Source: Leeuwenhoekiella blandensis MED217 (lineage in GTDB: Bacteria > Bacteroidota > Bacteroidia > Flavobacteriales > Flavobacteriaceae). Taken from it: a stretch of DNA of 64,000 bases. The position numbers and the translations under genes are program-made. This document shows positions 46,172 to 55,660 of this stretch, piece after piece. Each line of letters begins with the position of its first letter. Within the stretch, counting starts at the first letter, position 1. The notes under the pieces were generated by a model, which saw nothing but the letters and a program-made list of their open reading frames with translations, did no database searches and had not been told where the DNA came from. Location of the stretch: the NCBI RefSeq assembly GCF_000152985.1, contig NZ_CH672395.1:906567-970566 (forward strand), written 5' to 3'.

Positions 46172-47695
46172 CTATTTAATAAGCTTTCCTAAAATACCTA
46201 AAACTCCACGAATAACCGTAGCGCTGGTAAGTACTTTAATAATTGCTTTTTCTGTTGAATTGCTTCGGGAAGAAGTACGGGTGTTTCGCTTTACTGTTGC
46301 ACGCTCTTGCTGTGCCTTTTCTTTTGCTTCTTCGCTTTCGGCTTTTTTAATTTTTTCATTGAGCAGTTCATAGGCGCTTTCACGATCTACCGCGTCATTG
46401 TATTTAGGTGCAAGAACAGATTTGCGATGTAGCTCTTCGAGTTCGTCTTTAGTCAGAATATCCATACGAGACATAGGTGCGCGCATTAGTGTAGCTGCAA
46501 GTGGAGTAGGACGCCCTTTTTCATCCAAAGCAGAAACAAGCGCTTCACCGGTTCCTAACTGCGTAAGCACTTCTGCGGTATTGTAAAATTCTGAAATGGG
46601 ATAGTTCTCTGCGGTGAGTTTTATCGCTTTTCGATCTTTTGCAGTAAAAGCTCTAAGCGCATGCTGAATTTTTAAACCTAACTGACTCAAAACGCCATCA
46701 GGAACATCGGTAGGGTTTTGCGTTACAAAATACAAACCAACACCTTTTGAACGTATGAGCTTTACTATACTTTCAATCTGGCTGTGAAGCGCTTTTGAAG
46801 CTTCTTTAAAAATAAGGTGGGCCTCATCAATAAAAATCACCAGTTCAGGTTGGTCGCTATCGCCTTGCTCTGGGAAGGTACTGTAGATTTCAGCGAGTAA
46901 GCTCAGCATAAAAGTTGAAAAAAGCTTGGGTCGATCTTGGATATCGGTGAGGCGAATGATGTTTATTTTGCCTCTTCCGCTTTCATCCAGCCGAAGCAGA
47001 TCATCTACGTCAAAAGATTTTTCGCCAAAAAAGATATCAGCTCCTTGTTGCTCCAGTTGAACGATTTTACGCAAGATCGCTCCTGCGGAAGAAGTGGAGA
47101 TTCTTCCATATAAATCTTGTATTTCCTCTTTACCTTCGTCTGTTGCATATTGCAGGACTTTCTTGAAATCTTTAAGATCAAGAAGCGGTAAACTTTTGTC
47201 ATCACAATACTTAAAAAGAATAGCAATGATACCTGCCTGGGCATCGGTAGCGTCAAGAATTCTTGAGAACAAAACAGGACCAAATTCACTCACCGTGGCG
47301 CGCAGTCGCACCCCATCTTGCTCAGACAAGGTGAGTAATTCTACCGGGAAATCTTTGGCCTCAAAAGGTAATCCTATTTTTGCGTGACGCTCATTGATTT
47401 TGGGATGCCCTTCGCTTGCCTTAGCAATCCCGCTCAGGTCCCCTTTCATATCCATTAATAAGACAGGTACGCCTTTTTCTGAAAGATTTTCGGCTAAAAC
47501 CTGAAGTGTCTTTGTCTTACCTGTTCCTGTAGCTCCGGCGATTAATCCGTGGCGATTCAATGTTTTTAGCGGAAGGTTCACGTGTGCGCCGGTAATAGTC
47601 GTCCCATCGAGCATTGCAGCACCAACGGTGATATATGCTCCTTTACACGTGTTTCCTTGTATGATGTGTTCTTTAAAGGCTTCGGTATGACTCAT
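46172..47695 (-). CDS. HerA-like DUF853-family ATPase
   Basis: 507 residues. Walker A is AGATGTGKTKTLQ near residue 57, Walker B is VIFIDEAHLIF near 285, and the FTAKDRKA and arginine-containing segments typical of FtsK/HerA ATPases follow. The DUF853 family is annotated as a putative helicase or DNA translocase, and its substrates are unknown. A coiled, charged linker lies near the C-terminus, with a short basic end. It lies alone on the minus strand and diverges from queE. Confidence 0.87.
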   Translation of the reverse strand: MSHTEAFKEHIIQGNTCKGAYITVGAAMLDGTTITGAHVNLPLKTLNRHGLIAGATGTGKTKTLQVLAENLSEKGVPVLLMDMKGDLSGIAKASEGHPKINERHAKIGLPFEAKDFPVELLTLSEQDGVRLRATVSEFGPVLFSRILDATDAQAGIIAILFKYCDDKSLPLLDLKDFKKVLQYATDEGKEEIQDLYGRISTSSAGAILRKIVQLEQQGADIFFGEKSFDVDDLLRLDESGRGKINIIRLTDIQDRPKLFSTFMLSLLAEIYSTFPEQGDSDQPELVIFIDEAHLIFKEASKALHSQIESIVKLIRSKGVGLYFVTQNPTDVPDGVLSQLGLKIQHALRAFTAKDRKAIKLTAENYPISEFYNTAEVLTQLGTGEALVSALDEKGRPTPLAATLMRAPMSRMDILTKDELEELHRKSVLAPKYNDAVDRESAYELLNEKIKKAESEEAKEKAQQERATVKRNTRTSSRSNSTEKAIIKVLTSATVIRGVLGILGKLIK

Positions 47696-47812
47696 GGGTA
47701 GAAATTTGGACTAAAAATAAGGATTAATGCCAAAATCAAACCGACTTGTAAAATTTAATTTTTAACACTTTTTGCAGGCTTTAGAAGCGCTTTTAAAATA
47801 AGGTTGTAAGCC

Positions 47813-47844
47813 TTTGGTAACGACTTTTATGCGGCGTATCTTTG
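47813..47844 (+). promoter_or_regulatory. Promoter of queE, implying a leaderless mRNA
   Basis: TTTG at 47813-47816 and TATCTTTG at 47837-47844 are 20 nt apart. The ATG at 47851 begins 7 nt after the -7 box, which is where Bacteroidota transcription usually starts. Confidence 0.72.
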
Positions 47845-47850
47845 CGCCCT

Positions 47851-48483
47851 ATGACAAAAGAGGCGACAGCGACCCGGGTAGAGCTGGGAGAGTTACTTCC
47901 GTTAATGGAAGAGTTTTACACCATTCAAGGTGAAGGTTATCACACAGGAACCCCTGCATATTTTATTCGTGTGGGTGGTTGTGATGTGGGCTGCCATTGG
48001 TGCGATGTTAAAGAAAGTTGGGATGCAGCGATTCATCCGCCTACAGAGGCTGCAGCAATTGTTGCTAATGCTAAAAAATACAGTAAGACCATTGTGATCA
48101 CAGGAGGTGAGCCGTTGATGTGGGATATGAATCATCTGACTTCAATGTTGAAAGCAGAAGGTTTGCAAGTACATATCGAGACTTCGGGAGCTTATGAATT
48201 AAGCGGTCACTGGGATTGGATCTGTCTTTCTCCTAAAAAGCGTATGCTGCCTAAGCCGCGTATTTATGAGGAAGCACACGAGTTGAAGGTGATCATATAT
48301 AATAAAAGTGATTTCGCATTCGCGGAAGAACACGCAGCAAAAGTTAATGGTAACTGTCAACTGTTTTTGCAGCCCGAATGGAGTGTGAGAGAAAAAATGA
48401 CGCCATTAATTGTAGACTACGTTATGGCAAATCCTAAATGGAAGGTGAGTCTTCAAACACATAAATACTTGAATATACCTTAA
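47851..48483 (+). CDS. queE: 7-carboxy-7-deazaguanine synthase (radical SAM)
   Basis: 210 residues from the ATG at 47851; a TTG nine bases upstream is part of the -7 box. The radical-SAM cluster is Cys44, Cys48 and Cys51 in GGCDVGCHWCD, with FYTIQGEG before it and ITGGEPLMW as the SAM-binding strand. QueE turns 6-carboxytetrahydropterin into CDG for queuosine. No queC, queD or queF is adjacent. The distal end reads FLQPEWSVREKMTPLIVDYV. A bidirectional terminator follows. Confidence 0.95.
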   Translation: MTKEATATRVELGELLPLMEEFYTIQGEGYHTGTPAYFIRVGGCDVGCHWCDVKESWDAAIHPPTEAAAIVANAKKYSKTIVITGGEPLMWDMNHLTSMLKAEGLQVHIETSGAYELSGHWDWICLSPKKRMLPKPRIYEEAHELKVIIYNKSDFAFAEEHAAKVNGNCQLFLQPEWSVREKMTPLIVDYVMANPKWKVSLQTHKYLNIP

Positions 48484-48513
48484 GCGTGTTATTTGAATAA
48501 CAAGCGCTTGAAT

Positions 48514-48552
48514 AAACAACAAAGGCTTCCAAATTGGAAGCCTTTGTTGTTT
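48514..48552. terminator. Bidirectional intrinsic terminator between queE and the DUF2911 gene
   Basis: A near-perfect stem of about 17 bp (AAACAACAAAGGCTTCC with its complement), A-rich before and T-rich after, between converging genes. Confidence 0.9.
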
Positions 48553-48568
48553 TGTGTGAAAACTACTG

Positions 48569-49123
48569 TTACATTTCAACTTCTTCGATAGGTATTTGAA
48601 TGTAGGTGTCATCCCATCCTAAAAACATATCAGAACCGCTTTCTGTAGGTTGAAAAGAGATTGAGAAAGATTCGATAGGTGCTGCGGTTTTATGCGATGG
48701 AGTCGTAAAACGCACTAAGTCGCGTTCTTCTTTATAACCGTAAGCTCCCCAAGTATCTAAGTCTTTGTTTAAAATTACTGTCCATTCATCTTCATTAGGA
48801 ATCGTGAAAAGTGTGTAAGTTCCTGCAGGAACCTTTGTGTCTCCTACCATCATGTCTTTATAAAACTTGATCTCGGTAGATTCGTTTGCGCCTGTTCTCC
48901 AAACATCACCGTACTTTTCTAAACCATCTTTCTTGGCAAAAACATCACGACCTTTTTTCTGAGGACGACTATAAATTACACGTACACGCGGTGCTTTGTC
49001 TTGCCCGCGATACATTGCTATATCTAACGGACTTTTATCTAATTCACTAAATTTTTGCGCATTTACGCTGCTTCCAAAAAATAAAGCTGCAATTAAAAAA
49101 CTACTTGCTAAAAGGGACTTCAT
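48569..49123 (-). CDS. Secreted DUF2911-family protein
   Basis: 184 residues from the ATG at 49123, giving a signal peptide (MKSLLASSFLIAALFFGSSVNAQ); an upstream ATG 13 codons earlier would spoil it. The DUF2911 pattern is clear: LDIAMYRG, RVRVIYSRPQKKGR, GDVWRTGANESTEI, VPAGTYTLFTIP and EEWTVILNKDLDTWG-type elements. The fold is beta-rich and the function is unknown; the protein is probably periplasmic. It converges with queE at a shared terminator and lies 255 nt from the divergent asnB start. Confidence 0.9.
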   Translation of the reverse strand: MKSLLASSFLIAALFFGSSVNAQKFSELDKSPLDIAMYRGQDKAPRVRVIYSRPQKKGRDVFAKKDGLEKYGDVWRTGANESTEIKFYKDMMVGDTKVPAGTYTLFTIPNEDEWTVILNKDLDTWGAYGYKEERDLVRFTTPSHKTAAPIESFSISFQPTESGSDMFLGWDDTYIQIPIEEVEM

Positions 49124-49321
49124 AAAATGTATTTTATTGTTGAGTATCAAAATTTTATACAAATGTACAATGTGGTAAAAACTGTAATTGTTAAGACTTT
49201 ACTAAAATGGTTGAAGTTTACGCCTGTAAATCGATCTGCATAAAATAGGCATTGTATAGTTTGAATTTGTATTGAAATGAACTTTTAAAGTTTCAATATG
49301 TAATCATATAGGTGTTTTTTG

Positions 49322-49352
49322 TTTGTGAATTAGAATGTAATATACATCTTTG
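49322..49352 (+). promoter_or_regulatory. Predicted promoter of asnB
   Basis: TTTG at 49322-49325 and CATCTTTG at 49345-49352 (one mismatch to TAnnTTTG) are 19 nt apart, placing the start about 20 nt before the asnB ATG. Confidence 0.55.
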
Positions 49353-49378
49353 AACCATCAAATTAAAACAATACGATT

Positions 49379-51070
49379 ATGTGTGGGATAGTATGTGCCT
49401 ATGAATTGAAACAATCTGCTGAGGTTTTAAGACCACAGCTTTTAGAAATGTCTAAAAAAATACGTCATCGTGGTCCAGATTGGAATGGTGTTTATAGTGA
49501 TGAAAAAGCCATTCTTGCGCACGAGCGTTTATCTATAGTTGATCCTGCTTCAGGAAAACAACCTTTATTAAGTCCTGACGGAAAATTAATTCTTGCTGCC
49601 AATGGCGAGATCTATAACCATCAAGAGCTGCGTAAGCAACTTAAAGGACAATACGATTTTAAAACACAGTCAGACTGTGAAGTGATCTTAGCTTTGTATC
49701 AGGAAGAAGGTCCTGGTTTTGTAGACAAGCTAAACGGAATTTTTGCCTTTTCTCTATACGATGCAGAAAAAGATGAGTATTTCGTTGCTCGTGATCATAT
49801 GGGTGTTATTCCACTTTATATGGGATGGGATGAGCACGGAACCTTCTATGTAGCTTCAGAATTGAAAGCTCTTGAAGGAACTTGTACAAAAATTGAATTG
49901 TTTCCTCCGGGGCATTATTTACACAGTTCTGATGGTGAATTGAAAAGATGGTATTCTCGCGATTGGATGGAGTATGATGCGGTTAAAGAGAACGAGACCA
50001 GTATAGAAAAGTTAAGAGAAGCTTTAGAAGCGGCAGTTCATCGCCAGCTTATGTCTGATGTGCCTTATGGTGTTTTACTTTCAGGAGGATTAGATTCTTC
50101 TATTACTTCAGCGGTAGCAAAAAAATATGCTGAAAAACGAATTGAATCTGGAGATACAGACGGGGCTTGGTGGCCAAGGTTACACTCTTTTTCTGTAGGT
50201 CTTGAAGGTTCGCCGGATTTAGCGGCAGCACAGAAAGTTGCGGACCATATTGGTACGGTGCACCACGAGATCAAATTTACCATTCAGGAAGGTTTGGATG
50301 CTATAAAAGATGTTATTTACAACTTAGAAACCTACGACATCACCACGATTAGAGCTTCAACTCCTATGTATTTGATGGCTCGTGTTATTAAGTCAATGGG
50401 GGTAAAAATGGTACTTTCAGGAGAAGGAGCAGATGAGGTTTTTGGAGGATATCTTTATTTCCACAAAGCACCAAACGCTCAGGAGTTTCATGAAGAAACA
50501 GTGCGTAAATTAAGCAAGCTGCATATGTACGATTGCTTGCGAGCAAACAAATCATTAGCTGCTTGGGGGATCGAAGGTCGCGTTCCATTCTTAGATAAAG
50601 AGTTTATGGACGTTGCGATGAGCATCAATCCAGAAGACAAGATGATCAACGGAGAGCGTATGGAAAAATGGGTACTTCGTAAAGCCTTTGAATCGTATTT
50701 GCCAGAGAGTGTTGCCTGGAGACAAAAAGAGCAGTTTTCAGACGGTGTAGGATACAGCTGGATTGATACGCTGAAAGAATTGGTAAATGAAAAAATTAGC
50801 GATGAGCAATTGGCAAATGCTAAGTACAAATTCCCAATTCAAACGCCAACGAATAAGGAGGAATACTATTACAGAAGCATTTTTGCTGAGCATTTCCCAA
50901 GTGATGCTGCTGCATTGAGTGTACCACAGGAAGCTTCTGTAGCATGTAGTACCAAAATCGCTTTAGAATGGGATGAAGCATTTAAAAATATGAACGATCC
51001 ATCAGGTAGAGCTGTGGCAAACGTACACAGTGATGCTTATAAAAAGACTGACTCGCTTAGCCAGCCATAA
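49379..51070 (+). CDS. asnB: Glutamine-hydrolysing asparagine synthase B
   Basis: 563 residues. The class II amidotransferase domain opens with MCGIVC, whose Cys2 is the nucleophile after Met removal, then HRGPDWNGVYSD and NGEIYNHQELR. The synthetase domain carries the ATP-binding SGGLDSSI (residues near 238) and SGEGADEVFGGY. It converts aspartate to asparagine with glutamine and ATP. The gene is preceded by a predicted promoter, ends in DSLSQP, and is followed by a hairpin terminator. It sits between DUF2911 and gyrB. Confidence 0.98.
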   Translation: MCGIVCAYELKQSAEVLRPQLLEMSKKIRHRGPDWNGVYSDEKAILAHERLSIVDPASGKQPLLSPDGKLILAANGEIYNHQELRKQLKGQYDFKTQSDCEVILALYQEEGPGFVDKLNGIFAFSLYDAEKDEYFVARDHMGVIPLYMGWDEHGTFYVASELKALEGTCTKIELFPPGHYLHSSDGELKRWYSRDWMEYDAVKENETSIEKLREALEAAVHRQLMSDVPYGVLLSGGLDSSITSAVAKKYAEKRIESGDTDGAWWPRLHSFSVGLEGSPDLAAAQKVADHIGTVHHEIKFTIQEGLDAIKDVIYNLETYDITTIRASTPMYLMARVIKSMGVKMVLSGEGADEVFGGYLYFHKAPNAQEFHEETVRKLSKLHMYDCLRANKSLAAWGIEGRVPFLDKEFMDVAMSINPEDKMINGERMEKWVLRKAFESYLPESVAWRQKEQFSDGVGYSWIDTLKELVNEKISDEQLANAKYKFPIQTPTNKEEYYYRSIFAEHFPSDAAALSVPQEASVACSTKIALEWDEAFKNMNDPSGRAVANVHSDAYKKTDSLSQP

Positions 51071-51081
51071 CCACGTAAGTT

Positions 51082-51118
51082 AAAAGGTGCTTTTCATTTT
51101 GAGAAGCGCCTTTTTTTT
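51082..51118 (+). terminator. Intrinsic terminator after asnB
   Basis: AAAAGGTGCTT and AAGCGCCTTTT pair over 11 bp with one G-T around an 11-nt loop, followed by a T run. Confidence 0.85.
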
Positions 51119-51244
51119 ATGGTTTATGAGGGAAAAACTCAACTTCATTTAGAATCATCGATTTTAACCTGAATTTTTTCACAATTTGTTGATAACTTCA
51201 ACGCTTTGGCTTGCCATTTGCAAGGGTATCGGGGAGCCTTTTTT

Positions 51245-51252
51245 TATATTTG
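51245..51252 (+). promoter_or_regulatory. Possible -7 promoter box of gyrB
   Basis: TATATTTG matches TAnnTTTG exactly; the nearest upstream TTTG is 24 nt away, a little far. A TGTTGATAA word (DnaA-box-like on the minus strand) lies at 51187-51195. Confidence 0.5.
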
Positions 51253-51294
51253 TTAACTATCTCTCAGCACGCTCAAGAAATGTGCTTAGAGCGG

Positions 51295-51317
51295 CTAAAA
51301 AGGCGACGCTTTTTTAG
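51295..51317 (+). promoter_or_regulatory. Leader hairpin upstream of gyrB
   Basis: CTAAAAAGGC pairs with GCTTTTTTAG (10 bp, one G-U) around a 3-nt loop, 26 nt before the gyrB ATG. The 3' arm is T-rich, but no U tract follows the stem, so it is not a clean terminator. Confidence 0.35.
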
Positions 51318-51337
51318 ATAAAAGATTAACTTAATAA

Positions 51338-53284
<1,947 letters not shown>

Positions 53285-53308
53285 GAATAATCGGTTAAAT
53301 AATGTTTT

Positions 53309-53343
53309 AAAAGCCTGTTCATAATGGAGCAGGCTTTTTTTTT
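53309..53343 (+). terminator. Intrinsic terminator after gyrB
   Basis: AAAAGCCTG (53309-53317) pairs with CAGGCTTTT (53330-53338) over 9 bp, loop of 12 nt, followed by T's. Confidence 0.86.
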
Positions 53344-53419
53344 GTTAAAATTTCAAAGAATATACGGCGGTGACTCTCAGGGGTTTTGTTATTTTTGAAG
53401 AAACCAAATCAATTATTAA

Positions 53420-54418
53420 ATGAAAAAAACATTACTTTTTTGTATTTCAATTTTGGCCTCTGCAAATCTCTTTGCTCAAGAAGACGATGGCTTTGAAGCG
53501 ATCGTAAAGGCAGGTACTGCAGATGCGACAACATTAATGGGGGCTTACATCGCTCCCGCGATGGAAGGTCTTGTTTATAGTATGTCCGGAGGCTGGTATC
53601 ATACAGCAAAAACGCATAAATCCTTAGGTTTTGATATAACCATAGGTTTTAATGGGGCGATTGTTCCTTCAGAAAAGGAGTTGTTTGCTTTCAGTGAATT
53701 GACTTTTCAGAATGATTATACTGCCACATCAGACATTACACCAACAGTAGCCGGTAGCGGAACGCCTGCTGAAGTTACCTTTGATACAAGCGAAGGTGAT
53801 GTGACCTTTACAATGCCAGAAGGGGTAAAAGACGATCTGCCAATTAACGCAGTTCCGGCTCCGGCAATTCAAGCCAGTATAGGGGTGATTAAAGGGACAG
53901 ACGTTATGGTACGCTTTGTTCCTGAAGTAGGTAGTGATAATGTAAAAGGAAAGCTTTTTGGCGCAGGTCTTAAGCATGATCTTATGCAATATTTTGGTCC
54001 TTTAGAGAAGCTGCCTTTAAATATTGCAGTTATGGGTGCATTTACCAATATGAATGTAGATTACGATATTCAGGCAGAATCTGATATTGACGGTCGTAAT
54101 CAAGCGGCTGAATTTAAGTTGAACTCCTATACCGTTCAAGGTGTGGCTTCTTTAGATTTTAAATTCTTGACGTTTTATGGAGGTTTGGGATATACCGGAG
54201 GTAAATCAGAAATAAATGTCCTAGGGACTTATGAGTTTGAGTATGATAATGGAACTCCGGGAGAGGTTACAGATCCTATAATGCTTTCTTATAATCCTTC
54301 TAGCGTGCGTGCATCTTTAGGAGCGCGTTTAAACTTGGCATTCTTTAAAATATTTGCAGATTACACTGTGCAAGAATACAGTAATTTGAGTGCAGGAATT
54401 GCATTCAGTTTTAGATAA
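53420..54418 (+). CDS. DUF6588-family outer-membrane-type protein
   Basis: 332 residues with a signal peptide (MKKTLLFCISILASANLFAQ). The family pattern is DDGFEAIVKAGTADATTLMGAYIAP, then SGGWYHTAKTHKSLGFDITIGFN and repeated beta strands ending in an aromatic residue (AGIAFSFR). The strand-rich C-terminus points to an outer-membrane barrel, but no role is known. It lies alone between gyrB and mdh with its own hairpin terminator. Confidence 0.85.
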   Translation: MKKTLLFCISILASANLFAQEDDGFEAIVKAGTADATTLMGAYIAPAMEGLVYSMSGGWYHTAKTHKSLGFDITIGFNGAIVPSEKELFAFSELTFQNDYTATSDITPTVAGSGTPAEVTFDTSEGDVTFTMPEGVKDDLPINAVPAPAIQASIGVIKGTDVMVRFVPEVGSDNVKGKLFGAGLKHDLMQYFGPLEKLPLNIAVMGAFTNMNVDYDIQAESDIDGRNQAAEFKLNSYTVQGVASLDFKFLTFYGGLGYTGGKSEINVLGTYEFEYDNGTPGEVTDPIMLSYNPSSVRASLGARLNLAFFKIFADYTVQEYSNLSAGIAFSFR

Positions 54419-54448
54419 GCTACTTTTCCATTTTTTCAAATGGTTGCC

Positions 54449-54485
54449 AAAGCCACTTAGAGGTCTATTGCTTTTAAGTGGCTTT
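54449..54485 (+). terminator. Possible intrinsic terminator after the DUF6588 gene
   Basis: AAAGCCACTTA at 54449-54459 pairs perfectly with TAAGTGGCTTT at 54475-54485 (11 bp). The following T-rich stretch (ATATTTTG) is weak. Confidence 0.65.
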
Positions 54486-54661
54486 ATATTTTGAGTAGGT
54501 TTTAGAAAAGGAAGTATAAAGCTTAGGATGTAAATCATAACCTAATTTTAGGCTTTTAGAGTCTTAAATGAGTAAATGAAGTCGTAATTTTAGAGCCGCA
54601 ATCGATAACGCACGCTTATCTGATTTTAAACTTAATTAATAACTTATTTAAATACATACCC

Positions 54662-55588
54662 ATGAAAGTTACCGTAGTAGGAGCAGGAGCTGTAGGTGCA
54701 AGTTGTGCCGAATATATAGCCATGAAAAATTTTGCCTCAGATGTTATTCTTGTTGATATCAAAGAAGGCTTTGCTGAAGGAAAGGCGATGGATTTGATGC
54801 AGACTGCTTCTTTAAATGCATTTGATACCCGAATCACCGGAACCACCGGAGATTATTCTAAGACAGCAGGAAGTGATATTGCTGTAATTACTAGTGGTAT
54901 TCCGCGTAAGCCGGGTATGACTCGTGAAGAACTTATCGGGATCAACGCCGGCATCGTAAAGGATGTTTCTTCAAACCTGATCAAGCATTCTCCAGATGTA
55001 ACCATTATCGTGGTAAGTAACCCAATGGATACGATGACTTATCTTGTGCATAAAACTACCGGACTTCCTAAAAACAAAATTATAGGTATGGGTGGTGCGC
55101 TAGATAGTGCGCGTTTTAAATATCGTTTAGCAGAGGCTTTAGAATGCCCGATCTCTGATGTAGACGGTATGGTAATAGGTGGTCATAGTGATACGGGAAT
55201 GATTCCTTTGACGCGTTTGGCTACTCGCAATAGTGTTTTGGCTTCAGAATTTTTAGCTGAAGATCGCTTAGAGCAAGTGATGGAAGACACTAAAGTAGGA
55301 GGAGCAACCCTTACTAAATTATTAGGAACTTCTGCTTGGTACGCTCCGGGAGCTGCTGTTTCTGGATTAGTACAAGCAATTGCTTGTGATCAGAAAAAAA
55401 TGTTCCCTTGTTCAGCATTGTTAGAAGGAGAATATGATCTTGATGATATTTGTATCGGTGTTCCTGTAATTTTAGGAAAAGACGGTATTGAAAAAATTGT
55501 ACCTGTAGATCTTTCTGATGCTGAAAAAGCAAAACTTCAAGAAAGTGCTGCAGCTGTTAAGAAAACAAACGGATTGCTAGAGCTTTAA
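54662..55588 (+). CDS. mdh: Malate dehydrogenase
   Basis: 308 residues, LDH-like NAD-dependent MDH. The Rossmann start is MKVTVVGAGAVGASCAEY with GxGxxG, then SGIPRKPGMTREELIGINAGIV holding the substrate arginine, VVSNPMDTMTYLV, MGGALDSARFKYRLAEAL and the catalytic His in VIGGHSDTGM. It converts malate to oxaloacetate in the TCA cycle; citrate synthase is also in this window, 25 kb away. Promoter not clear in the 243-nt upstream spacer. A bidirectional terminator follows. Confidence 0.98.
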   Translation: MKVTVVGAGAVGASCAEYIAMKNFASDVILVDIKEGFAEGKAMDLMQTASLNAFDTRITGTTGDYSKTAGSDIAVITSGIPRKPGMTREELIGINAGIVKDVSSNLIKHSPDVTIIVVSNPMDTMTYLVHKTTGLPKNKIIGMGGALDSARFKYRLAEALECPISDVDGMVIGGHSDTGMIPLTRLATRNSVLASEFLAEDRLEQVMEDTKVGGATLTKLLGTSAWYAPGAAVSGLVQAIACDQKKMFPCSALLEGEYDLDDICIGVPVILGKDGIEKIVPVDLSDAEKAKLQESAAAVKKTNGLLEL

Positions 55589-55611
55589 TCTCCGGTTCGT
55601 TCAGTAAATAA

Positions 55612-55640
55612 AAAAAAGGCGCTCAATGAGCGCCTTTTTT
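55612..55640. terminator. Bidirectional intrinsic terminator between mdh and the ribonucleotide reductase gene
   Basis: AAAAAAGGCGCTCA pairs with TGAGCGCCTTTTTT around a single A; with a realistic loop of 3-5 nt the stem is still about 12 bp. It serves the two converging genes. Confidence 0.92.
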
Positions 55641-55660
55641 GTTGGGGAATTCTTAAGCTA

